Assembly: GCA_947388575.1 (NCBI GenBank)
Contig: CANDSI010000012.1
Span: 1-13,123, forward strand
Direction of reading: 5' to 3'
Length of the DNA stretch: 13,123 bases
Source of the DNA: an uncultured Mycoplasma sp.
GTDB taxonomy: Bacteria > Bacillota_I > Bacilli_A > RF39 > UBA660
Shown: in pieces, positions 1 to 6,916 of the stretch
Numbering within the stretch: the first letter of the stretch is position 1
Layout of the letters: each line of letters opens with the position of its first letter
The notes under the pieces: model-generated
What the model saw: only the letters and a program-made list of their open reading frames with translations
Database searches by the model: none
Told to the model about the DNA's origin: nothing
Position numbers and translations under genes: made by a program

Positions 1-311
1 GTATTGGATTTTCTAATAATATCCCTTATCGTAAAGATTCTGAAGAAGAAAAATTTAATTTATTATTTGAAAAGAGTATAGAATTATTTTTAACATCAGA
101 TGAGCCTCTTGATATGGATAGTATTTCAAGAATTTTAAAAATGTTTGGGAAAGTACAAAGTACTCATATAATGAGAAATTTTATAGATATGAACTTTGGT
201 TTAATTGTGGGAAGTAATATTGAACTTAGTGAAGTACCGACTTATTATATGGGTAAATTGGCTAGAGCTAGAAAAGTGGAAGAATCTAATATCGGAAAAA
301 GTAGGCAATAA
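1..311 (+). CDS. 3' end of an unidentified protein (5' end outside window)
   Basis: An open frame runs from base 3 to the TAA ending at 311 with no stop upstream, so the gene begins before the window; 102 residues are visible. The visible part is soluble and mostly helical, with no hydrophobic segment. It includes acidic stretches near its left end, a region rich in Met, Ile and Phe, and a basic tail around LARARKVEE. I do not recognise a family or catalytic motif. An internal ATG at 114 exists, but the frame is open and protein-like before it, so I treat it as internal. Only 39 bases separate its stop from the next gene and I see no terminator there, so it is probably co-transcribed with region A. 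Confidence 0.6.
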   Translation, partial: IGFSNNIPYRKDSEEEKFNLLFEKSIELFLTSDEPLDMDSISRILKMFGKVQSTHIMRNFIDMNFGLIVGSNIELSEVPTYYMGKLARARKVEESNIGKSRQ

Positions 312-350
312 TAAATATATATAAATTAAATATTAGAACGGAAGTTAAGT

Positions 351-887
351 ATGAACAATAAGTGTTTAGATGAATTTAAAATAATGGAATTAATGGAAGA
401 TATAAATAGTGGATGGTTAGATAAAAACAAAGAAAAACATTTTGATATTAGTAATATAATTGAAAATAATTATATTCTTCAATCTCCAGAAGAAGTTATC
501 GAAAATAAAATTGGTATCTGTTTGGATCAAGTAGAATTGGAAAGACATTATTTTAATTTAACAAATTTTAAGTTTTATACTTATTTCATGGTTTATCTTA
601 ATAAAAGTAAATATATTATGCACTCATTTCTTGTTTTTGAAAAGAATAATAAATATTATTGGTTTGAACACTCTTGGAGTAAGTTAAAAGGAATCTGTGA
701 GTATAAAACTTTAAATGAATTATTATTAGATGTTAAAGGGAAATTTATTAAGTATATGTTAAATGGTAACTGTGATGATAAAAGTTTGATTTTGCATGAA
801 TATACTAAACCAGACTATCATATTTCAATACAAGATTTTTATAATCATTGTGATTATGGAAGATATATAGATTTTAATGAATTATAA
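351..887 (+). CDS. Small transglutaminase-like protein
   Basis: The 178-residue protein has the spacing of a transglutaminase-like (papain-fold) core: Cys57 in GICLDQVELER, His91 in MHSFLVFE, then an acidic residue 15 positions later, Glu106 in WFEHSW. The third catalytic position is normally Asp, so Glu here is a conservative variant. From family knowledge, such small stand-alone domains may cleave or cross-link amide bonds, but many are uncharacterised and the substrate cannot be told. There is no signal peptide or membrane segment, so it should be cytoplasmic. The ATG at 351 follows a modest GGAAG ribosome-binding site. The next start is 14 bases after its stop, which suggests an operon with the nucleotide enzymes. 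An inactive transglutaminase-fold protein is the main alternative. Confidence 0.72.
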   Translation: MNNKCLDEFKIMELMEDINSGWLDKNKEKHFDISNIIENNYILQSPEEVIENKIGICLDQVELERHYFNLTNFKFYTYFMVYLNKSKYIMHSFLVFEKNNKYYWFEHSWSKLKGICEYKTLNELLLDVKGKFIKYMLNGNCDDKSLILHEYTKPDYHISIQDFYNHCDYGRYIDFNEL

Positions 888-901
888 ATGGGTGAGTGAT
901 T

Positions 902-2335
902 ATGAGAATAGGAATAGATATTGATAATGTAATTTCAAATTTTGATGAAGAACTATTAAAAGAGTTTTTAGAACATGACAAGACTTTGAGAAATAATGGA
1001 ATAATAAATAAAGATGTTTATATTACAAAAGGTATGTTTGATTGGTCAAAAGAAGAATTTAATGATTTTTATTATAATAACATTGAGAGAATTGCTAAAA
1101 ATTTAAAAGTTATAGATGGAGCAAAAGAGTATATTAATAAATTAAAAGAAGAAGGACATTATATTTGTATTATAACCGGAAGAGATAATGGAGAATACAC
1201 AAATCCTTATGAAATGACAGAAAAATGGTTGTTAGACAATGATATTCATTACGATAAATTGATATTAACTGATGCTCCTAAAATTGATAAACATTGCAAA
1301 TCAAAAGTGTGTATAGCTAATAAAATAGATATTATGATTGATGATTCAGTAACTATTTGTAATGATTGTTTGTATTATAATATTACAACACTTTTAATGA
1401 ATACTCCATATAATAAAAGTGCAAACATTACAAGAGTTCATAACTGGAAAGAAATATATAATTTTATAAATAATTTTCATAAAGAAAAGTTAAATGTGAT
1501 TTTAGATACTGATACATTCAATGAATGTGATGATCAGTTTGCACTTGCTTATATGATTAAAAGTCAAGATATATTTAATATTGAAACTATTACTGTCGCT
1601 CCTTATTCTCATAAAGAAAGAAATGAAACTGTTATTAATGGTATAGAAAAGAGTTACAATGAAATATTGAAAATATGTAATTGGTTAAATTTTGACACGA
1701 CAGATAAAGTGTTTAAAGGTTCAGAAGATTATGTATGTAATGGATATGAAGAGACTACCGATGCTGTTAAAAAAATAATTGAGATAGCACTTAAAAATGA
1801 AAAAACTTATATTATGTCAATAGGTGCAATCACTAATTTGGCATTAGCGATAAAGAAAGAACCAAAAATAATAAATAGAATTGAAGTTATTTGGTTAGGT
1901 GGAAATAGTTTATTACAAGAAAATAATTTAGAGTTTAACTTTAAGCAAGACATTAGTGCTGTAAGAATGGTATTGGAATCAAAAGTAAAATTAACTATAA
2001 TACCATGTAAGAATGTTGCTTCTAATTTGATAACATCTATATATGAACTAGAACACTTTTTAAAAGATAAAAATGAATTATGTAATTATTTATGTCAAAG
2101 ATTTTATAATGATGGTTATCATGGAATTAAAGAAAGAAGAGTTATTTGGGATATTAGTGTAATAGCATATTTAATAAATAAAAAGTGGTTTGAAGTAAGA
2201 GAAATAAGCTGCCCTAATATAAAAGAAGATAGTTCTTATGAAATTACAGAAAATAGACACAAAATAACAATGGTAAATTACTTAAATGCCAATATGATAT
2301 ACACAGATTTATTTAATAAGTTAGGTGAAGAATAG
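902..2335 (+). CDS. HAD 5'-nucleotidase / nucleoside hydrolase fusion
   Basis: Two enzymes share one 477-residue chain. Residues 1-190 are a HAD-superfamily 5'(3')-nucleotidase-like domain: nucleophile motif DIDNV (Asp6, Asp8), motif II with Thr92 in IITGRD, a Lys-bearing segment near 134-141, and the acidic motif IMIDD (Asp147/148). Residues 198-477 look like an inosine/uridine-type nucleoside hydrolase: LDTDTFNECDDQFAL (Asp202, Asp204, Asp210, Asp211) for metal and ribose binding, SIGAITNLALAI and WLGGN, and a late VIWDISVIAYL with Asp417. The classical DTDPGxDD spacing is stretched by two residues, and the His of the usual HD motif is Trp416. The inferred path is nucleoside monophosphate to nucleoside to base plus ribose. 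I chose ATG 902 because GGTGAG lies 6 bases upstream; the GTG at 896 falls inside that site. The last base of its stop is the first base of the next gene. Confidence 0.85.
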   Translation: MRIGIDIDNVISNFDEELLKEFLEHDKTLRNNGIINKDVYITKGMFDWSKEEFNDFYYNNIERIAKNLKVIDGAKEYINKLKEEGHYICIITGRDNGEYTNPYEMTEKWLLDNDIHYDKLILTDAPKIDKHCKSKVCIANKIDIMIDDSVTICNDCLYYNITTLLMNTPYNKSANITRVHNWKEIYNFINNFHKEKLNVILDTDTFNECDDQFALAYMIKSQDIFNIETITVAPYSHKERNETVINGIEKSYNEILKICNWLNFDTTDKVFKGSEDYVCNGYEETTDAVKKIIEIALKNEKTYIMSIGAITNLALAIKKEPKIINRIEVIWLGGNSLLQENNLEFNFKQDISAVRMVLESKVKLTIIPCKNVASNLITSIYELEHFLKDKNELCNYLCQRFYNDGYHGIKERRVIWDISVIAYLINKKWFEVREISCPNIKEDSSYEITENRHKITMVNYLNANMIYTDLFNKLGEE

Positions 2336-2943
2336 TGAAATTAATGAGCGAAAAAGCAAAAGAGTTATTAGAAAAAGCTGGACTAGATGCTGAAGAAGAA
2401 AAAGGAATAGACCATTCAATATGTGTAGGAAATGCAGCTGGAAAAATAGCAAAGGCTTTAAATGAAAAAGGATATAATGTAAATGTCGATAAAGCAATAG
2501 CACTTGGATATATACATGATATAGGAAAATATGCTAATAAGGCTCATAAACATGAAATAAGTGGATATAATTATTTAAAAGAACTTGGATATGATGAGGA
2601 ATATTATAATGTTTGCATAACTCATTCGTTTTTAAATAATGATATTAATTGTACAGCTGGAGGCATCCCTAATTTTAATGATGTACCATTTATAATAGAT
2701 TTTATAAAGAATCACAATTATACATTGGAAGAAAAAATAGTAAATTTATGTGATTTAATGTGTTCTCCTAACGGAAAAGTATATACAATAGATAAAAGAT
2801 TAATAGATCTTATAATACGAAAAGGGGCACATTCTAATACACAATATCATGTTAAGGAAACTTACAAATTAAAAGAATATTTTGATAATTTATTAGGATA
2901 TAACCTCTATGACTTGTTTCCAGAGATAATAGAAAATTTGTAA
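2335..2943 (+). CDS. HD-domain phosphohydrolase
   Basis: This 202-residue cytoplasmic protein carries HD-superfamily metal ligands in order: His27 (GIDHSIC), His61-Asp62 (YIHDIGKYA), His71/His73 (KAHKHE), His97 (ITHSF) and Asp140 (LCDLMC). Proteins with this layout are metal-dependent phosphohydrolases acting on nucleotides or other phosphate esters; the substrate is not evident. The proposed start is GTG 2335, which overlaps the upstream TAG by one base and has AGGTGA (2323-2328) 6 bases before it. ATG 2344 is the alternative but would sit 15 bases from that site. The overlap implies translational coupling to the HAD/nucleoside-hydrolase fusion, and it lies between two HAD fusion genes, supporting a nucleotide-related role. 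There is no synthetase domain of the RelA/SpoT kind. Confidence 0.8.
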   Translation: MKLMSEKAKELLEKAGLDAEEEKGIDHSICVGNAAGKIAKALNEKGYNVNVDKAIALGYIHDIGKYANKAHKHEISGYNYLKELGYDEEYYNVCITHSFLNNDINCTAGGIPNFNDVPFIIDFIKNHNYTLEEKIVNLCDLMCSPNGKVYTIDKRLIDLIIRKGAHSNTQYHVKETYKLKEYFDNLLGYNLYDLFPEIIENL

Positions 2944-2972
2944 TTAAAAGAGTTATAGGAGAGTGCTGATAA

Positions 2973-4073
2973 ATGCGAATAGGTATAGATATTGATGATA
3001 CACTAACTGATATAAGTGAAGAGTTAGAAAATGCAGCATTAGAATATGCTACCACATTAGGTAAAAATCAGAAAAAAGATATAGCTAATATAGTAGATAA
3101 AAACGATGGAAATGTTTATCAAGAAAAATATGGATTTACTTATGATGAATTAAAATATTTTTTAAAAGATATTCAAGAATCTATTACAGGGAAAGCAATT
3201 CCACGAGAAAATGCAAAGGAAACAATAAGTAAATTAAGAAAAGCAGGAAATGAAATATATATTGTAACTGCCAGAGATTATGAATTTCACGATGATCCAT
3301 ATTCTTTGAGCAAAGAGTGGTTAGATAAAAATGGTATAGAATATGATAAATTAATAGTAGATGCTAGAGATAAGGCACAAATTTGCAAAGAAGAAAAAAT
3401 TGATATATTTATCGATGATAAAATAAGTAATTGTATAGATGTATCAAAAGTAGGAACAATTGCAATAAGAATAGCAAATGATAATATCCAAAATAATAAT
3501 TTCATTACTTTAAAAGATTGGGATTCAATTTATAGTTATATATCGAAAATAGAATTTATTGATGTATTAGATGAATTTGGTAACAATACAGGAATAGTAA
3601 AAACAAGAGAAGAAATTAAAAGAGATAAAGATTATTATAGAATTGTACTTTTATGGATATATAATCCAAAACTAAAGAAAATATTAGTTCAAAGAAGATC
3701 GAAGAATAAAGAATCTTCACCTAATAAATGGGATTTGACAGTTGGAGGCCATATAAAAGCTGGAGAAAGCAGTTTAGATGCTATTATTAGGGAAACAAAA
3801 GAAGAAATAGGTATAGATATAAGCAATGATATTATTACTAAGGTTTTGGAAGTAAAACCAAGTGAAAATAAGCCTAAATTCACAGATATTTATCTAGTTA
3901 TAAAAGAAGTGGACATTAATGATATTAAGTTACAATTAGAAGAAGTATCAGAGATTAAATATTTTTCTATTGAAGAATTAATTGATTTACATAATTCAAA
4001 TAACCAGGAATTTATCCATCATTTGTATTTTCCTGAATTAATTGAAATAGTTAAAAAGATAATAAATATGTGA
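2973..4073 (+). CDS. HAD 5'-nucleotidase / Nudix hydrolase fusion
   Basis: The 366-residue chain joins two hydrolases. Residues 1-190 form a HAD nucleotidase-like domain with DIDDT (Asp6, Asp8), Thr99 in IVTARD and IFIDD (Asp148/149). It clearly resembles the N-terminal half of the gene at 902, including the shared MRIGIDID opening, the DPYSLSKEWL/NPYEMTEKWL segment and a DWDSIY/NWKEIY ending. Residues 195-366 form a Nudix domain whose box spans 259-281 (GHIKAGE, then RETKEEIGI) and has every catalytic Glu. The lead-in FIDVLDEFGNNTG and GGH at the box resemble the isopentenyl-diphosphate-isomerase-like (YfcD-type) Nudix branch. A likely role is hydrolysis of nucleoside di- or triphosphates followed by dephosphorylation; this is inference. 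ATG 2973 has TAGGAGAG about 9 bases upstream. There is no frameshift between the halves. Confidence 0.87.
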   Translation: MRIGIDIDDTLTDISEELENAALEYATTLGKNQKKDIANIVDKNDGNVYQEKYGFTYDELKYFLKDIQESITGKAIPRENAKETISKLRKAGNEIYIVTARDYEFHDDPYSLSKEWLDKNGIEYDKLIVDARDKAQICKEEKIDIFIDDKISNCIDVSKVGTIAIRIANDNIQNNNFITLKDWDSIYSYISKIEFIDVLDEFGNNTGIVKTREEIKRDKDYYRIVLLWIYNPKLKKILVQRRSKNKESSPNKWDLTVGGHIKAGESSLDAIIRETKEEIGIDISNDIITKVLEVKPSENKPKFTDIYLVIKEVDINDIKLQLEEVSEIKYFSIEELIDLHNSNNQEFIHHLYFPELIEIVKKIINM

Positions 4074-4101
4074 GAATATAACTTATATGAGGAGGATATT
4101 T

Positions 4102-4899
4102 ATGAATTTTAATGAAGAATTAGAAAAATTAATGCAAACTAAAATACAGTATATTTCTGAATTAAAAAGTATTGAAACTGAAGAACAATCAGAATTAATA
4201 TGGTCTAAAATTCAAGAAATACTGCAACATAATGATATGATGGATACATATCACAAATTAGTGGAATCTTATTCCTATTTTGATTCAAAAAGAATTGGAA
4301 ATATAATCGCAAGTTTAGTGTCAACTTTAGAAGGAAAGGAATATGTTTATCAAGAGTGTTTATGTCGCCCTCATTTTGATACAGACTATTATATTAGAAT
4401 AATTATTGATAAAGAAAATAAACGTGATTATTATGGCTCAATTATAGGTGGGAAAGTAATTCGCTTATCTTCTTGTAAGATTGACACAAATAGTGCTTCA
4501 TCTTGGAGTTCAATTGGAACCCAAATACCATTTTATTGTGCAAACACAACTACTCATTTTTTAGATACATGTGTTAAATTTGGTGATTTTTATTATGTTA
4601 AAGATTTTATTGATGAATTAATTTCATATAAAATGGAGCATAATTTAAAAGATATTTCATCTAAAGAAATAAGAGAATTAATAAGAAAGTTTATTTCAAC
4701 TAATGCTGAACAAGCTGAGTTACAGAAAAAACATGGATTATTAAGACAACAGCAAGAAGAATTAAGACAAAAAGCTGGAGAATATGAGCGAAATCATCAA
4801 TTGTTATTGCAAAGACCAGCTTTAAAGAAACCTCACAGTTTTAAGCCTCCTATTTTAAAAGATATAGATCCAGTAATGTACAATGTATTACATTATTAA
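4102..4899 (+). CDS. Unknown protein with C-terminal coiled coil
   Basis: I do not recognise this 265-residue protein. Residues 1-75 are helical and acidic. Residues 80-170 look mixed alpha/beta, with scattered Cys (86, 88, 125, 146, 157) and aromatic residues. Residues 200-237 are rich in Gln, Glu, Leu and Lys (for example LLRQQQEELRQK) and probably form a coiled coil. A basic, proline-containing tail (ALKKPHSFKPP) ends the chain. No membrane segment or enzymatic motif is visible. ATG 4102 is preferred because GAGGAGG (4089-4095) lies 6 bases before it; an in-frame ATG at 4087 overlaps that site. It follows the HAD-Nudix gene by 28 bases. A scaffold or partner for the neighbouring enzymes is possible, but nothing in the sequence proves it. 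Confidence 0.75.
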   Translation: MNFNEELEKLMQTKIQYISELKSIETEEQSELIWSKIQEILQHNDMMDTYHKLVESYSYFDSKRIGNIIASLVSTLEGKEYVYQECLCRPHFDTDYYIRIIIDKENKRDYYGSIIGGKVIRLSSCKIDTNSASSWSSIGTQIPFYCANTTTHFLDTCVKFGDFYYVKDFIDELISYKMEHNLKDISSKEIRELIRKFISTNAEQAELQKKHGLLRQQQEELRQKAGEYERNHQLLLQRPALKKPHSFKPPILKDIDPVMYNVLHY

Positions 4900-4955
4900 A
4901 AAGGTATTAACAATTTAAATAAATTTATAAAATTGTATGAAAGGCTAATAAAATT

Positions 4956-5408
4956 ATGAAATATATTGAAACTAAAAAAGAAAATATAGAGTATAGAAAA
5001 AGACCTGGAGCTTATGCTATTATAGTAGACGAAAACTCAAATAAAATAGGTATTGTAACGGATAAGAAAAAAGATTACTTTTATTTAGGTGGAGGTATAG
5101 AAAAAGGCGAAAGTGAACTAGATGCTTTAAAAAGAGAATTAATCGAAGAATCTGGGTACACACTAAAGAATATAAGAAAATTTGATGAAGTAGGCTCTTT
5201 TATTTATACAGAAGAACATGGCTATTTAGAAGTACTTGCTTTTGTATATATTGCAGAGTTTGATACAAAAATAACTGAACCAATTGAAAAAGATCATGTT
5301 ATATTATGGGTTAACCCAAAAGAATATGTTTGTAAAATGTGTAGAGAGTGGCAAAATTATATTCTAAAGGAATTTATAGAATTATATTTAATAGAAAAGA
5401 GGCAATAA
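4956..5408 (+). CDS. Nudix hydrolase (MutT-like)
   Basis: The 150-residue protein is a single Nudix domain. The complete Nudix box covers residues 46-68: GGIEKGE, then RELIEESGY, matching GX5EX7REUXEEXGU with Arg60, Glu61, Glu64 and Glu65. The RPGAYAIIVDE strand before it and the length are typical of small MutT-like enzymes that split nucleoside diphosphate-X bonds using Mg2+. The exact substrate cannot be called from the box. It is a second Nudix domain beside the fused one at 2973, but the core around the box differs (LGGGIEKG versus GGHIKAG), so it is not a recent copy. The upstream gap is 56 bases with only a weak GAAAGG ribosome-binding site at 4939-4944. The next gene starts 2 bases after its stop. 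Confidence 0.88.
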   Translation: MKYIETKKENIEYRKRPGAYAIIVDENSNKIGIVTDKKKDYFYLGGGIEKGESELDALKRELIEESGYTLKNIRKFDEVGSFIYTEEHGYLEVLAFVYIAEFDTKITEPIEKDHVILWVNPKEYVCKMCREWQNYILKEFIELYLIEKRQ

Positions 5409-5410
5409 CG

Positions 5411-5875
5411 ATGGAAGCAAATATAGAAACTTTATTAAAAATTTTTAATGATAATAACGATAAAAGAATATGTGTTTTAGGAACAACTTGTACAGGGAAA
5501 ACGACATTAATAAATGAAATGCAAATCGGTTTAGATATGGATGAAGAGATATTTCCGTTATTAAGTAAAGAAGAATCTGATTATATTTGTCAACCTATAT
5601 GGACAAAAGAAATTGGCGAAAAAATGAATGAGCTTGTTAGAACAAGATTATCTATAAAACCTAATTATCCGATGTTTGGAACTGTTTTACTAGATTGTGA
5701 TTTGGTTGTTTATTTACATATAAATGATGAATTATTATTAGAAAGAACTAAATTAAGAAATGTAGATTTTGTAAATGCTAAAAATATGCAAATTGAAATT
5801 GAAAAAGAAATACAAGATTCAGATATAGAAACTATAACTTTAGAAGTATTAAATAATAGGCAAATTAAAAGATAA
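5411..5875 (+). CDS. Small P-loop kinase-like NTPase
   Basis: The 154-residue protein has a Walker A loop at residues 24-31 (GTTCTGKT) straight after a hydrophobic strand (ICVL). A later strand reads LVVYLHIN (99-105), and the basic segment ERTKLRN (111-117) looks like the lid or arginine region of nucleoside-kinase-like phosphotransferases. Together these suggest a small P-loop kinase that moves phosphate from ATP to a small acceptor, possibly a nucleoside or sugar; the acceptor is unknown. ATG 5411 is chosen because AGAGG (5398-5402) sits 8 bases before it. The open frame reaches back to 5348, but that would overlap the Nudix gene. It is the last gene of region A, directly before an intrinsic terminator. 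A non-kinase P-loop ATPase remains possible. Confidence 0.75.
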   Translation: MEANIETLLKIFNDNNDKRICVLGTTCTGKTTLINEMQIGLDMDEEIFPLLSKEESDYICQPIWTKEIGEKMNELVRTRLSIKPNYPMFGTVLLDCDLVVYLHINDELLLERTKLRNVDFVNAKNMQIEIEKEIQDSDIETITLEVLNNRQIKR

Positions 5876-5876
5876 T

Positions 5877-5901
5877 AAAGTCATAGAAATATGGCTTTTT
5901 T
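5877..5901 (+). terminator. Intrinsic terminator ending region A
   Basis: A 9-bp stem pairs AAAGTCATA (5877-5885) with TATGGCTTT (5890-5898), including one G-U pair, around a GAAA tetraloop. A run of six T follows at 5896-5901. It begins just after the stop codon of the P-loop gene and separates regions A and B. Confidence 0.88.
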
Positions 5902-5911
5902 AAGTGGTTGG

Positions 5912-5920
5912 TGGTATAAT
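5912..5920 (+). promoter_or_regulatory. Extended -10 promoter for region B
   Basis: TGGTATAAT gives a perfect -10 hexamer (5915-5920) with an upstream TGN extension. No good -35 is visible at 16-18 bp upstream, where the terminator T-run lies, so recognition would rest on the extended -10. The leader would start near 5927, only about 20 bases before ATG 5946. Confidence 0.72.
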
Positions 5921-5945
5921 AAGTAGCCATTAAGGGGTGTTCTTT

Positions 5946-6902
5946 ATGTCATTAGATGAAATAATAGATAAAGAAGAAGAGTATTATAAGCAACTAAGAA
6001 AATATGGAAAGATTATTACAGAAAATCGCAATAATTATAGTCTATTATCAAGTACAATGAACGAAATATATAGATTTTTAAGAAATATTGCACCTGTATT
6101 TTATTGCACAGAAGATTATCTTGATGCAAGCGAGTTATATCATTCCTTAACAACAGAAGTTAAGCATATAGAGAGTTATTTAGATGGGCATTTTATAATT
6201 CCAAGTGAACCAAACTTCACTTATCAAAAAATAAATCCTCAAAAACCAAAAACTAATAATTATTCTGATTTATTAGATTGGATAGTCTATATGGCTAGAG
6301 TAGAGTATGCTTATACTAACTTTTGGACTAAAAGAACATCAATTGATGGTTTATCATTTGAAAATGAATGTGTAGATATGTCTAAAAAGATAGCATCGAT
6401 TTGTTCTTTGTATGGCATTGATTGTGTAATTAAAAGAATTAATCCGGGTTTTGAACCGACAGCAAGATTACATAATGGAACAGATTATCATGATGTATGT
6501 ATTATTACTTTAAATAACGAGTATTTTTTAGTAGATTGTACATATAGACAATTTTTTATGTTAAAATGGAACTCTTTAGAACGAATAGGAATACCTTTTT
6601 TATCAAGTGCTAAACCTGGCATATTTATGACTTTAAATGATAATAGAATGTTTTTAGCAGATAAATTACTAAAAAGAGGTTGGATTCATCTTACTGAAGA
6701 TAATATAAAAAATTATTTTGATGGTTTTGCATTATCTTATAGAAATGGTTTTTATTATGATGAAACGGATGATTATAGTTTTACAACAAATTATACTTCA
6801 TCAGATTATGTGAATTTTTTAGAAGGTAAAGATAGTCAAGTTAATCATGAAGGAGAAAGAGTTTTAAAATTACAAAAAGAAATGTCTAAATATCATATAT
6901 GA
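5946..6902 (+). CDS. Transglutaminase-like protein, larger form
   Basis: The 318-residue protein has a transglutaminase-like core in its middle: Cys142 in NECVDMSKK, His182 in DYHDVCII and Asp197 in LVDCTYRQF. The Cys-His and His-Asp gaps (40 and 15 residues) suit the fold. The first 110 residues are helical and charged, and the last 100 are rich in Tyr, Asp and Asn; neither part matches a family I know. No signal peptide or membrane segment is visible, so it should act in the cytoplasm, as a cysteine protease, amidase or cross-linking enzyme of unknown target. ATG 5946 is preferred over GTG 5937 because AAGGGGTG at 5932-5939 is the ribosome-binding site. Its TGA overlaps an ATG of the kinase reading frame, so translation is probably coupled. 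Confidence 0.74.
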   Translation: MSLDEIIDKEEEYYKQLRKYGKIITENRNNYSLLSSTMNEIYRFLRNIAPVFYCTEDYLDASELYHSLTTEVKHIESYLDGHFIIPSEPNFTYQKINPQKPKTNNYSDLLDWIVYMARVEYAYTNFWTKRTSIDGLSFENECVDMSKKIASICSLYGIDCVIKRINPGFEPTARLHNGTDYHDVCIITLNNEYFLVDCTYRQFFMLKWNSLERIGIPFLSSAKPGIFMTLNDNRMFLADKLLKRGWIHLTEDNIKNYFDGFALSYRNGFYYDETDDYSFTTNYTSSDYVNFLEGKDSQVNHEGERVLKLQKEMSKYHI

Positions 6903-6916
6903 TTGGAGTGAAATTT

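Noticed and set aside
2321..2503. Minus-strand open frame rich in Leu, Phe and His
   Set aside because: It lies opposite the Lys/Glu-rich start of the HD-domain gene, has no ribosome-binding site, and its composition is just the complement of that coding sequence.
2852..3055. Minus-strand open frame across the HD and HAD-Nudix gene junction
   Set aside because: It spans the end of one supported gene and the start of another on the + strand, with low-complexity Ser/Ile-rich translation and no start site.
3287..3883. Two minus-strand open frames inside the HAD-Nudix gene
   Set aside because: The + strand frame carries intact HAD and Nudix motifs. The reverse frames have repetitive Ser/Ile/Leu content and no ribosome-binding site.
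4926..4931. TATAAA as a possible internal promoter before the Nudix gene
   Set aside because: It is 24 bases before the ATG, like the other promoters, but has no TGN extension and no -35 at an acceptable distance, so it is too weak to call.
4910..4936. AT-rich inverted repeat ACAATTT...AAATTGT between the coiled-coil gene and the Nudix gene
   Set aside because: Only 7 outer bases pair, nearly all A-T, with a long imperfect middle and no T-run, so it is not a convincing terminator or operator.
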